A DNA stretch of 64,000 nucleotides from Saposhnikovia divaricata (lineage: Eukaryota; Streptophyta; Magnoliopsida; Apiales; Apiaceae): assembly GCA_036435485.1 (NCBI GenBank), contig JAZHRN010000139.1:2480001-2544000 (forward strand). Reading direction: 5' to 3'. Shown here piece after piece: positions 49,207-62,000 of this stretch; the stretch's first letter is position 1; every line of letters begins with the position of its first letter. The translations under genes and the position numbers were made by a program. Below the pieces are notes generated by a model. That model was not told where the DNA came from. It was given only the letters and a program-made list of their open reading frames with translations, and did no database searches.

Positions 49207-50727
49207 TCCTATGGGGTATTGGAATTCAACGAAATTTTATTTGGTGCCAGTCGGACCTGAATCGGGGCTGAAATGACTGAAACTCGGTTTTCGGATAATC
49301 CTCAAAGGGGTTAGTACACGGGATATTGTTAAAAATCGAGTCGGACCATTTTATGGATATTTTTTCATATTTTGTTCCTATGGGTTATTGGAATTCAACG
49401 CAATTTTATTTAACGAAGTTCGGACCGGAATCGGAGCTGATATGATCGAAACTCGGTTTTCGGAAACTTCTCAAAGGGATTAGTACATGGGATATTGTTA
49501 AAAATCAAGTCGGACAATTTTGTGGATATTTTTATATATTTTGTTCCTATGGGTTATTGGAATTCAATGAAATTTTATTTGGTGCCATTCGGACCTGAAT
49601 CGGGGCTGAAATGACTGAAACTCGGTTTTCGGATAATCCTGAAAGGGGTTAGTACACGGGATATTGTTAAAAATCGAGTCGGACCATTTTATGGGTATTT
49701 TTACATATTTTGTTCCTATGGGTAATTGGAATTCAACGCAATTTTATTTAACGAAGTTCGGACCGGAATCGGAGCTGATATGATCGAAACTCGGTTTTCG
49801 GAAACTTCTCAAAGGGATTAGTACACGAGATATTGTTAAAAATCAAGTCGGACAATTTTGTGGATATTTTTACATATTTTGTTCCTATGGGTTATTGGAA
49901 TTCAATGAAATTTTATTTGGTGCCATTCGGACCTGAATCGGGGCTGAAATGACTGAAACTCGGTTTTCGGATAATCCTCAAAGGGGTTAGTACACGGGAT
50001 ATTGTTAAAAATCGAGTCGGACCATTTTATGGATATTTTTACATATTTTGTTGCTATGGGTAATTGGAATTCAACGCAATTTTATTTAACGAAGTTCGGA
50101 CCGGAATCGGAGCTGATATGATCGAAACTCGGTTTTCGGAAACTTCTCAAAGGGATTAGTACACGAGATATTGTTAAAAATCAAGTCGGACAATTTTGTG
50201 GATATTTTTACATATTTTGTTCCTATGGGTTATTGGAATTCAATGAAATTTTATTTGGTGCCATTCGGACCTGAATCGGGGCTGAAATGACTGAAACTCG
50301 GTTTTCGGATAATCCTCAAAGGGGTTAGTACACGGGATATTGTTAAAAATCGAGTCGGACCATTTTATGGATATTTTTACATATTTTGTTCCTATGGGTT
50401 ATTGGAATTCAACGCAATTTTATTTAACGAAGTTCGGACCGGAATCGGAGCTGATATGATCGAAACTCGGTTTTCGGAAACTTCTCAAAGGGATTAGTAC
50501 ACGGGATATTGTTAAAAATCAAGTCGGACAATTTTGTGGATATTTTTACATATTTTGTTCCTATAGGTTATTGGAATTCAATGAAATTTTATTTTGTGCC
50601 ATTCGGACCTGAATCGGGGCTGAAATGACTGAAACTCGGTTTTCGGATAATCCTGAAAGGGGTTAGTACACGGGATATTGTTAAAAATCGAGTCGGACCA
50701 TTTTATGGATATTTTTACATATTTTGT
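49207..50727. repeat. Satellite, mixed block
   Basis: Nine monomers, A C B C B C B C B'. The A at 49207 has GGGGTATTGG. The C-B pairs at 49714 and 50052 share GGGTAATTGG and CACGAGATATTG, a 338-bp dimer duplication. The last B' reads CCTATAGGTT. Confidence 0.8.
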
Positions 50728-53601
50728 TCCTATGGGTTATTGGAATTCAACGAAATTTTATTTGGTGCCAGTCGGACCTGAATCGGGGCTGAAATGACTG
50801 AAACTCGGTTTTCGGATAATCCTCAAAGGGGTTAGTACACGGGATATTGTTAAAAATCGAGTCGGACCATTTTATGGATATTTTTTCATATTTTGTTCCT
50901 ATGGGTTATTGGAATTCAACGCAATTTTATTTAACGAAGTTCGGACCGGAATCGGAGCTCATATGATCGAAACTCGGTTTTCGGAAACTTCTCAAAGGGA
51001 TTAGTACATGGGATATTGTTAAAAATCAAGTCGGACAATTTTGTGGATATTTTTATATATTTTGTTCCTATGGGTTATTGGAATTCAATGAAATTTTATT
51101 TGGTGCCATTCGGACCTGAATCGGGGCTGAAATGACTGAAACTCGGTTTTCGGATATTCCTGAAAGGGGTTAGTACACGGGATATTGTTAAAAATCGAGT
51201 CGGACCATTTTATGGGTATTTTTACATATTTTGTTCCTATGGGTAATTGGAATTCAACGCAATTTTATTTAACGAAGTTCGGACCGGAATCGGAGCTGAT
51301 ATGATCGAAACTCGGTTTTCGGAAACTTCTCAAAGGGATTAGTACACGGGATATTGTTAAAAATCAAGTCGGACAATTTTTTGGATATTTTTACATATTT
51401 TGTTCCTATGGGTTATTGGAATTCAATGAAATTTTATTTGGTGCCATTCGGACCTGAATCGGGGCTGAAATGACTGAAAATCGGTTTTCGGATAATCCTG
51501 AAAGGGGTTAGTACACGGGATATTGTTAAAAATCGAGTCGGACCATTTTATGGATATTTTTACATATTTTGTTCCTATGGGTTATTGGAATTCAACGCAA
51601 TTTTATTTAACGAAGTTCGGACCGGAATCGGAGCTGATATGATCGAAACTCGATTTTCGGAAACTTCTCAAAGGGATTAGTACACGGGATATTGTTAAAA
51701 ATCAAGTTGGACAATTTTGTGGATATTTTTACATATTTTGTTCCTATGGGTTATTGGAATTCAATGAAATTTTATTTTGTGCCATTAGGACCTGAATCGG
51801 GGCTGAAATGACTGAAACTCGGTTTTCGGATAATCCTGAAAGGGGTTAGTACACGGGATATTGTTAAAAATCGAGTCGGACCATTTTATGGATATTTTTA
51901 CATATTTTGTTCCTATGGGTTATTGGAATTCAACGAAATTTTATTTGGTGCCAGTCGGACCTGAATCGGGGCTGAAATGACTGAAACTCGGTTTTCGGAT
52001 AATCCTCAAAGGGGTTAGTACACGGGATATTGTTAAAAATCGAGTCGGACCATTTTATGGATATTTTTTCATATTTTGTTCCTGTGGGTTATTGGAATTC
52101 AACGCAATTTTATTTAACGAAGTTCGGACCGGAATCGGAGCTGATATGATCGAAACTCGGTTTTCGGAAACTTCTCAAAGGGATTAGTACATGGGATATT
52201 GTTAAAAATCAAGTCGGACAATTTTGTGGATATTTTTATATATTTTGTTCCTATGGGTTATTGGAATTCAATGAAATTTTATTTGGTGCCATTCGGACCT
52301 GAATCGGGGCTGAAATGACTGAAACTCGGTTTTCGGATAATCCTGAAAGGGGTTAGTACACGGGATATTGTTAAAAATCGAGTCGGACCATTTTATGGGT
52401 ATTTTTACATATTTTGTTCCTATGGGTAATTGGAATTCAACGCAATTTTATTTAACGAAGTTCGGACCGGAATCGGAGCTGATATGATCGAAACTCGGTT
52501 TTCGGAAACTTCTCAAAGGGATTAGTACACGGGATATTGTTAAAAATCAAGTCGGACAATTTTGTGGATATTTTTACATATTTTGTTCCTATGGGTTATT
52601 GGAATTCAATGAAATTTTATTTGGTGCCATTCGGACCTGAATCGGGCCTGAAATGACTGAAACTCGGTTTTCGGATAATCCTGAAAGGGGTTAGTACACG
52701 GGATATTGTTAAAAATCGAGTCGGACCATTTTATGGATATTTTTACATATTTTGTTCCTATGGGTTGTTGGAATTCAACGAAATTTTATTTGGTGCCAGT
52801 CGGACCTGAATCGGGGCTGAAATGACTGAAACTCGGTTTTCGGATAATCCTCAAAGGGGTTAGTACACGGGATATTGTTAAAAATCGAGTCGGACCATTT
52901 TATGGATATTTTTTCATATTTTGTTCCTATGGGTTATTGGAATTCAACGCAATTTTATTTAACGAAGTTCGGACCGGAATCGGAGCTGATATGATCGAAA
53001 CTCGGTTTTCGGAAACTTCTCAAAGGGATTAGTACATGGGATATTGTTAAAAATCAAGTCGGACAATTTTGTGGATATTTTTATATATTTTGTTCCTATG
53101 GGTTATTGGAATTCATTGAAATTTTATTTGGTGCCATTCGGACCTGAATCGGGGGCTGAAATGACTGAAACTCGGTTTTCGGATAATCCTGAAAGGGGTT
53201 AGTACACGGGATATTGTTAAAAATCGAGTCGGACCATTTTATGGGTATTTTTACATATTTTGTTCCTATGGGTAATTGGAATTCAACGCAATTTTATTTA
53301 ACGAAGTTCGGACCGGAATCGGAGCTGATATGATCGAAACTCGGTTTTCGGAAACTTCTCAAAGGGATTAGTACACGGGATATTGTTAAAAATCAAGTCG
53401 GACAATTTTGTGGATATTTTTACATATTTTGTTCCTATGGGTTATTGGAATTCAATGAAATTTTATTTTGTGCCATTCGGACCTAAATCGGGGCTGAAAT
53501 GACTGAAACTCGGTTTTCGGATAATCCTGAAAGGGGTTAGTACACGGGATATTGTTAAAAATCGAGTCGGACCATTTTATGGATATTTTTACATATTTTG
53601 T
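50728..53601. repeat. 17-mer duplication, copy 1 (2874 bp)
   Basis: Seventeen monomers ordered A C B C B C B' A C B C B A C B C B'. Marks are CGGAGCTCATATG (50955), GGATATTCC (near 51151), GAAAATCGG (near 51476), GCCATTAGG (near 51781), CCTGTGGG (near 52081), ATCGGGCCTG (near 52642), GGGTTGTTGG (near 52761), GAATTCATTG (near 53110) and the extra G at 53151. The extra G explains 2874 rather than 2873 bp. Confidence 0.88.
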
Positions 53602-56475
53602 TCCTATGGGTTATTGGAATTCAACGAAATTTTATTTGGTGCCAGTCGGACCTGAATCGGGGCTGAAATGACTGAAACTCGGTTTTCGGATAATCCTCAA
53701 AGGGGTTAGTACACGGGATATTGTTAAAAATCGAGTCGGACCATTTTATGGATATTTTTTCATATTTTGTTCCTATGGGTTATTGGAATTCAACGCAATT
53801 TTATTTAACGAAGTTCGGACCGGAATCGGAGCTCATATGATCGAAACTCGGTTTTCGGAAACTTCTCAAAGGGATTAGTACATGGGATATTGTTAAAAAT
53901 CAAGTCGGACAATTTTGTGGATATTTTTATATATTTTGTTCCTATGGGTTATTGGAATTCAATGAAATTTTATTTGGTGCCATTCGGACCTGAATCGGGG
54001 CTGAAATGACTGAAACTCGGTTTTCGGATATTCCTGAAAGGGGTTAGTACACGGGATATTGTTAAAAATCGAGTCGGACCATTTTATGGGTATTTTTACA
54101 TATTTTGTTCCTATGGGTAATTGGAATTCAACGCAATTTTATTTAACGAAGTTCGGACCGGAATCGGAGCTGATATGATCGAAACTCGGTTTTCGGAAAC
54201 TTCTCAAAGGGATTAGTACACGGGATATTGTTAAAAATCAAGTCGGACAATTTTTTGGATATTTTTACATATTTTGTTCCTATGGGTTATTGGAATTCAA
54301 TGAAATTTTATTTGGTGCCATTCGGACCTGAATCGGGGCTGAAATGACTGAAAATCGGTTTTCGGATAATCCTGAAAGGGGTTAGTACACGGGATATTGT
54401 TAAAAATCGAGTCGGACCATTTTATGGATATTTTTACATATTTTGTTCCTATGGGTTATTGGAATTCAACGCAATTTTATTTAACGAAGTTCGGACCGGA
54501 ATCGGAGCTGATATGATCGAAACTCGATTTTCGGAAACTTCTCAAAGGGATTAGTACACGGGATATTGTTAAAAATCAAGTTGGACAATTTTGTGGATAT
54601 TTTTACATATTTTGTTCCTATGGGTTATTGGAATTCAATGAAATTTTATTTTGTGCCATTAGGACCTGAATCGGGGCTGAAATGACTGAAACTCGGTTTT
54701 CGGATAATCCTGAAAGGGGTTAGTACACGGGATATTGTTAAAAATCGAGTCGGACCATTTTATGGATATTTTTACATATTTTGTTCCTATGGGTTATTGG
54801 AATTCAACGAAATTTTATTTGGTGCCAGTCGGACCTGAATCGGGGCTGAAATGACTGAAACTCGGTTTTCGGATAATCCTCAAAGGGGTTAGTACACGGG
54901 ATATTGTTAAAAATCGAGTCGGACCATTTTATGGATATTTTTTCATATTTTGTTCCTGTGGGTTATTGGAATTCAACGCAATTTTATTTAACGAAGTTCG
55001 GACCGGAATCGGAGCTGATATGATCGAAACTCGATTTTCGGAAACTTCTCAAAGGGATTAGTACATGGGATATTGTTAAAAATCAAGTCGGACAATTTTG
55101 TGGATATTTTTATATATTTTGTTCCTATGGGTTATTGGAATTCAATGAAATTTTATTTGGTGCCATTCGGACCTGAATCGGGGCTGAAATGACTGAAACT
55201 CGGTTTTCGGATAATCCTGAAAGGGGTTAGTACACGGGATATTGTTAAAAATCGAGTCGGACCATTTTATGGGTATTTTTACATATTTTGTTCCTATGGG
55301 TAATTGGAATTCAACGCAATTTTATTTAACGAAGTTCGGACCGGAATCGGAGCTGATATGATCGAAACTCGGTTTTCGGAAACTTCTCAAAGGGATTAGT
55401 ACACGGGATATTGTTAAAAATCAAGTCGGACAATTTTGTGGATATTTTTACATATTTTGTTCCTATGGGTTATTGGAATTCAATGAAATTTTATTTGGTG
55501 CCATTCGGACCTGAATCGGGCCTGAAATGACTGAAACTCGGTTTTCGGATAATCCTGAAAGGGGTTAGTACACGGGATATTGTTAAAAATCGAGTCGGAC
55601 CATTTTATGGATATTTTTACATATTTTGTTCCTATGGGTTGTTGGAATTCAACGAAATTTTATTTGGTGCCAGTCGGACCTGAATCGGGGCTGAAATGAC
55701 TGAAACTCGGTTTTCGGATAATCCTCAAAGGGGTTAGTACACGGGATATTGTTAAAAATCGAGTCGGACCATTTTATGGATATTTTTTCATATTTTGTTC
55801 CTATGGGTTATTGGAATTCAACGCAATTTTATTTAACGAAGTTCGGACCGGAATCGGAGCTGATATGATCGAAACTCGGTTTTCGGAAACTTCTCAAAGG
55901 GATTAGTACATGGGATATTGTTAAAAATCAAGTCGGACAATTTTGTGGATATTTTTATATATTTTGTTCCTATGGGTTATTGGAATTCATTGAAATTTTA
56001 TTTGGTGCCATTCGGACCTGAATCGGGGGCTGAAATGACTGAAACTCGGTTTTCGGATAATCCTGAAAGGGGTTAGTACACGGGATATTGTTAAAAATCG
56101 AGTCGGACCATTTTATGGGTATTTTTACATATTTTGTTCCTATGGGTAATTGGAATTCAACGCAATTTTATTTAACGAAGTTCGGACCGGAATCGGAGCT
56201 GATATGATCGAAACTCGGTTTTCGGAAACTTCTCAAAGGGATTAGTACACGGGATATTGTTAAAAATCAAGTCGGACAATTTTGTGGATATTTTTACATA
56301 TTTTGTTCCTATGGGTTATTGGAATTCAATGAAATTTTATTTGGTGCCATTCGGACCTGAATCGGGGCTGAAATGACTGAAACTCGGTTTTCGGATAATC
56401 CTCAAAGGGGTTAGTACACGGGATATTGTTAAAAATCGAGTCGGACCATTTTATGGATATTTTTACATATTTTGT
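53602..56475. repeat. 17-mer duplication, copy 2 (2874 bp)
   Basis: Tandem copy of the preceding unit. Every mark recurs at +2874: CGGAGCTCATATG 53829, GCCATTAGG near 54655, CCTGTGGG near 54955, ATCGGGCCTG near 55516, and the extra G at 56025. Visible differences are CTCGATTTTCGG near 55030 and the final B monomer (56307), which reads TTTGGTGCC and CTCAAAGG where copy 1 has TTTTGTGCC and CTGAAAGG. The exchange point therefore lies near the last monomer. Confidence 0.88.
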
Positions 56476-59010
56476 TCCTATGGGTTATTGGAATTCAACG
56501 AAATTTTATTTGGTGCCAGTCGGACCTGAATCGGGGCTGAAATGACTGAAACTCGGTTTTCGGATAATCCTCAAAGGGGTTAGTACACGGGATATTGTTA
56601 AAAATCGAGTCGGACCATTTTATGGATATTTTTTCATATTTTGTTCCTATGGGTTATTGGAATTCAACGCAATTTTATTTAACGAAGTTCCGACCGAAAT
56701 CGGAGCTGATATGATCGAAACTCGGTTTTCGGAAACTTCTCAAAGGGATTAGTACATGGGATATTGTTAAAAATCAAGTCGGAAAATTTTGTGGATATTT
56801 TTATATATTTTGTTCCTATGGGTTATTGGAATTCAATGAAATTTTATTTGGTGCCATTCGGACCTGAATCGGGGCTGAAATGACTGAAACTCGGTTTTCG
56901 GATAATCCTGAAAGGGTTTAGTACACGGGATATTGTTAAAAATCGAGTCGGACCATTTTATGGGTATTTTTACATATTTTGTTCCTATGGGTAATTGGAA
57001 TTCAACGCAATTTTATTTAACGAAGTTCGGACCGGAATCGGAGCTGATATGATCGAAACTCGGTTTTCGGAAACTTCTCAAAGGGATTAGTACACGGGAT
57101 ATTGTTAAAAATCAAGTCAGACAATTTTGTGGATATTTTTACATATTTTGTTCCTATGGGTTATTGGAATTCAATGAAATTTTATTTGGTGCCATTCGGA
57201 CCTGAATCGGGGCTGAAATGACTGAAAATCGGTTTTCGGATAATCCTGAAAGGGGTTAGTACACGGGATATTGTTAAAAATCGAGTCGGACCATTTTATG
57301 GATATTTTTACATATTTTGTTCCTATGGGTTATTGGAATTCAACGCAATTTTATTTAACGAAGTTCGGACCGGAATCGGAGCTGATATGATCGAAACTCG
57401 GTTTTCGGAAACTTCTCAAAAGGATTAGTACACGGGATATTGTTAAAAATCAAGTCGGACAATTTTGTGGATATTTTTACATATTTTGTTCCTATGGGTT
57501 ATTGGAATTCAATGAAATTTTATTTTGTGCCATTCGGACCTGAATCGGGGCTGAAATGATTGAAACTCGGTTTTCGGATAATCCTGAAAGGGGTTAGTAC
57601 ACGGGATATTGTTAAAAATCGAGTCGGACCATTTTATGGATATTTTTTCATATTTTGTTCCTATGGGTTATTGGAATTCAACGCAATTTTATTTAACGAA
57701 GTTCGGACCGGAATCGGAGCTGATATGATCGAAACTCGGTTTTCGGAAACTTCTCAAAGGGATTAGTACACGGGATATTGTTAAAAATCAAGTCAGACAA
57801 TTTTGTGGATATTTTTACATATTTTGTTCCTATGGGTTATTGGAATTCAATGAAATTTTATTTGGTGCCATTCGGACCTGAATCGGGGCTGAAATGACTG
57901 AAACTCGGTTTTCGGATAATCCTGAAAGGGTTTAGTACACGGGATATTGTTAAAAATCGAGTCGGACCATTTTATGGGTATTTTTACATATTTTGTTCCT
58001 ATGGGTAATTGGAATTCAACGCAATTTTATTTAACGAAGTTCGGACCGGAATCGGAGCTGATATGATCGAAACTCGGTTTTCGGAAACTTCTCAAAGGGA
58101 TTAGTACACGGGATATTGTTAAAAATCAAGTCAGACAATTTTGTGGATATTTTTACATATTTTGTTCCTATGGGTTATTGGAATTCAATGAAATTTTATT
58201 TGGTGCCATTCGGACCTGAATCGGGGCTGAAATGACTGAAAATCGGTTTTCGGATAATCCTGAAAGGGGTTAGTACACGGGATATTGTTAAAAATCGAGT
58301 CGGACCATTTTATGGATATTTTTACATATTTTGTTCCTATGGGTTATTGGAATTCAACGCAATTTTATTTAACGAAGTTCGGACCGGAATCGGAGCTGAT
58401 ATGATCGAAACTCGGTTTTCGGAAACTTCTCAAAAGGATTAGTACACGGGATATTGTTAAAAATCAAGTCGGACAATTTTGTGGATATTTTTACATATTT
58501 TGTTCCTATGGGTTATTGGAATTCAATGAAATTTTATTTTGTGCCATTCGGACCTGAATCGGGGCTGAAATGATTGAAACTCGGTTTTCGGATAATCCTG
58601 AAAGGGGTTAGTACACGGGATATTGTTAAAAATCGAGTCGAACCATTTTATGGATATTTTTTCATATTTTGTTCCTATGGGTTATTGGAATTCAACGCAA
58701 TTTTATTTAACGAAGTTCGGACCGGAATCGGAGCTGATATGATCGAAACTCGGTTTTCGGAAACTTCTCAAAGGGATTAGTACATGGGATATTGTTAAAA
58801 ATCAAGTCGGACAATTTTGTGGATATTTTTATATATTTTGTTCCTATGGGTTATTGGAATTCAATGAAATTTTATTTGGTGCCATTCGGACCTGAATCGG
58901 GGCTGAAATGACTGAAACTCGGTTTTCGGATAATCCTGAAAGGGGTTAGTACACGGGATATTGTTAAAAATCGAGTCGGACCATTTTATGGGTATTTTTA
59001 CATATTTTGT
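56476..59010. repeat. Satellite with 6-mer pair
   Basis: A C B, then two 1014-bp units at 56983-57996 and 57997-59010 ordered C B C B' C B. Marks are GGGTAATTGG, GAAAATCGG, CTCAAAAGGATTAG and GAAATGATTG at fixed 1014-bp spacing. The B' to C junction lacks a stop codon in one frame in both units, giving twin 68-codon frames that are not genes. The monomer at 56645 has TTCCGACCGAAATCGG. Confidence 0.85.
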
Positions 59011-62000
59011 TCCTATGGGTAATTGGAATTCAACGCAATTTTATTTAACGAAGTTCGGACCGGAATCGGAGCTGATATGATCGAAACTCGGTTTTCGGAA
59101 ACTTCTCAAAGGGATTAGTACACGGGATATTGTTAAAAATCAAGTCGGACAATTTTGTGGATATTTTTACATATTTTGTTCCTATGGGTTATTGGAATTC
59201 AAAGAAATTTTATTTGGTGCCATTCGGACCTGAATCGGGGCTGAAATGACTGAAAATCGGTTTTCGGATAATACTGAAAGGGGTTAGTACACGGGATATT
59301 GTTAAAAATCGAGTCGGACCATTTTATGGATATTTTTACATATTTTGTTCCTATGGGTTATTGGAATTCAACGCAATTTTATTTAACGAAGTTCGGACCG
59401 GAATCGGAGCTGATATGATCGAAACTCGGTTTTCGGAAACTTCTCAAAGGGATTAGTACACGGGATATTGTTAAAAATCAAGTTGGACAATTTTGTGGAT
59501 ATTTTTACATATTTTGTTCCTATGGGTTATTGGAATTCAATGAAATTTTATTTTGTGCCATTAGGACCTGAATCGGGGCTGAAATGACTGAAACTCGGTT
59601 TTCGGATAATCCTGAAAGGGGATAGTACACGGGATATTGTTAAAAATCGAGTCGGACCATTTTATGGATATTTTTACATATTTTGTTCCTATGGGTTATT
59701 GGAATTCAACGAAATTTTATTTGGTGCCAGTCGGACCTGAATCGGGGCTGAAATGACTGAAACTCGGTTTTCGGATAATCCTCAAAGGGGTTAGTACACG
59801 GGATATTGTTAAAAATCGAGTCGGACCATTTTATGGATATTTTTTCATATTTTGTTCCTGTGGGTTATTGGAATTCAACGCAATTTTATTTAACGAAGTT
59901 CGGACCGGAATCGGAGCTGATATGATCGAAACTCGGTTTTCGGAAACTTCTCAAAGGGATTAGTACATGGGATATTGTTAAAAATCAAGTCGGACAATTT
60001 TGTGGATATTTTTATATATTTTGTTCCTATGGGTTATTGGAATTCAATGAAATTTTATTTGGTGCCATTCGGACCTGAATCGGGGCTGAAATGACTGAAA
60101 CTCGGTTTTCGGATAATCCTGAAAGGGGTTAGTACACGGGATATTGTTAAAAATCGAGTCGGACCATTTTATGGGTATTTTTACATATTTTGTTCCTATG
60201 GGTAATTGGAATTCAACGCAATTTTATTTAACGAAGTTCGGACCGGAATCGGAGCTGATATGATCGAAACTCGGTTTTCGGAAACTTCTCAAAGGGATTA
60301 GTACACGGGATATTGTTAAAAATCAAGTCGGACAATTTTGTGGATATTTTTACATATTTTGTTCCTATGGGTTATTGGAATTCAATGAAATTTTATTTGG
60401 TGCCATTCGGACCTGAATCGGGACTGAAATGACTGAAACTCGGTTTTCGGATAATCCTGAAAGGGGTTAGTACACGGGATATTGTTAAAAATCGAGTCGG
60501 ACCATTTTATGGATATTTTTACATATTTTGTTCCTATGGGTTGTTGGAATTCTACGAAATTTTATTTGGTGCCAGTCGGACCTGAATCGGGGCTGAAATG
60601 ACTGAAACTCGGTTTTCGGATAATCCTCAAAGGGGTTAGTACACGGGATATTGTTAAAAATCGAGTCGGACCATTTTATGGATATTTTTTCATATTTTGT
60701 TCCTATGGGTTATTGGAATTCAACGCAATTTTATTTAACGAAGTTCGGACCGGAATCGGAGCTGATATGATCGAAACTCGGTTTTCGGAAACTTCTCAAA
60801 GGGATTAGTACATGGGATATTGTTAAAAATCAAGTCAGACAATTTTGTGGATATTTTTATATATTTTGTTCCTATGGGTTATTGGAATTCATTGAAATTT
60901 TATTTGGTGCCATTCGGACCTGAATCGGGGGCTGAAATGACTGAAACTCGGTTTTCGGATAATCCTGAAAGGGGTTAGTACACGGGATATTGTTAAAAAT
61001 CGAGTCGGACCATTTTATGGGTATTTTTACATATTTTGTTCCTATGGGTAATTGGAATTCAACGCAATTTTATTTAACGAAGTTCGGACCGGAATCGGAG
61101 CTGATATGATCGAAACTCGGTTTTCGGAAACTTCTCAAAGGGATTAGTACACGGGATATTGTTAAAAATCAAGTCGGACAATTTTGTGGATATTTTTACA
61201 TATTTTGTTCCTATGGGTTATTGGAATTCAATGAAATTTTATTTGGTGCCATTCGGACCTGAATCGGGGCTGAAATGACTGAAACTCGGTTTTCGGATAA
61301 TCCTCAAAGGGGTTAGTACACGGGATATTGTTAAAAATCGAGTCGGACCATTTTATGGATATTTTTACATATTTTGTTCCTATGGGTTATTGGAATTCAA
61401 CGAAATTTTATTTGGTGCCAGTCGGACCTGAATCGGGGCTGAAATGACTGAAACTCGGTTTTCGGATAATCCTCAAAGGGGTTAGTACACGGGATATTGT
61501 TAAAAATCGAGTCGGACCATTTTATGGATATTTTTTCATATTTTGTTCCTGTGGGTTATTGGAATTCAACGCAATTTTATTTAACGAAGTTCGGACCGGA
61601 ATCGGAGCTGATATGATCGAAACTCGGTTTTCGGAAACTTCTCAAAGGGATTAGTACATGGGATATTGTTAAAAATCAAGTCGGACAATTTTGTGGATAT
61701 TTTTATATATTTTTTCCTATGGGTTATTGGAATTCAATGAAATTTTATTTGGTGCCATTCGGACCTGAATCGGGGCTGAAATGACTGAAACTCGGTTTTC
61801 GGATAATCCTGAAAGGGGTTAGTACACGGGATATTGTTAAAAATCGAGTCGGACCATTTTATGGGTATTTTTACATATTTTGTTCCTATGGGTTATTGGA
61901 ATTCAACGCAATTTTATTTAACGAAGTTCGGACCGGAATCGGAGCTGATATGATCGAAACTCGGTTTTCGGAAACTTCTCAAAGGGATTAGTACACGGGA

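Noticed and set aside
57560..58780. Twin 68-codon frames at 57560 and 58574
   Set aside because: They lie 1014 bp apart because the 6-mer unit is duplicated. The peptide matches other satellite read-through and has no independent support.
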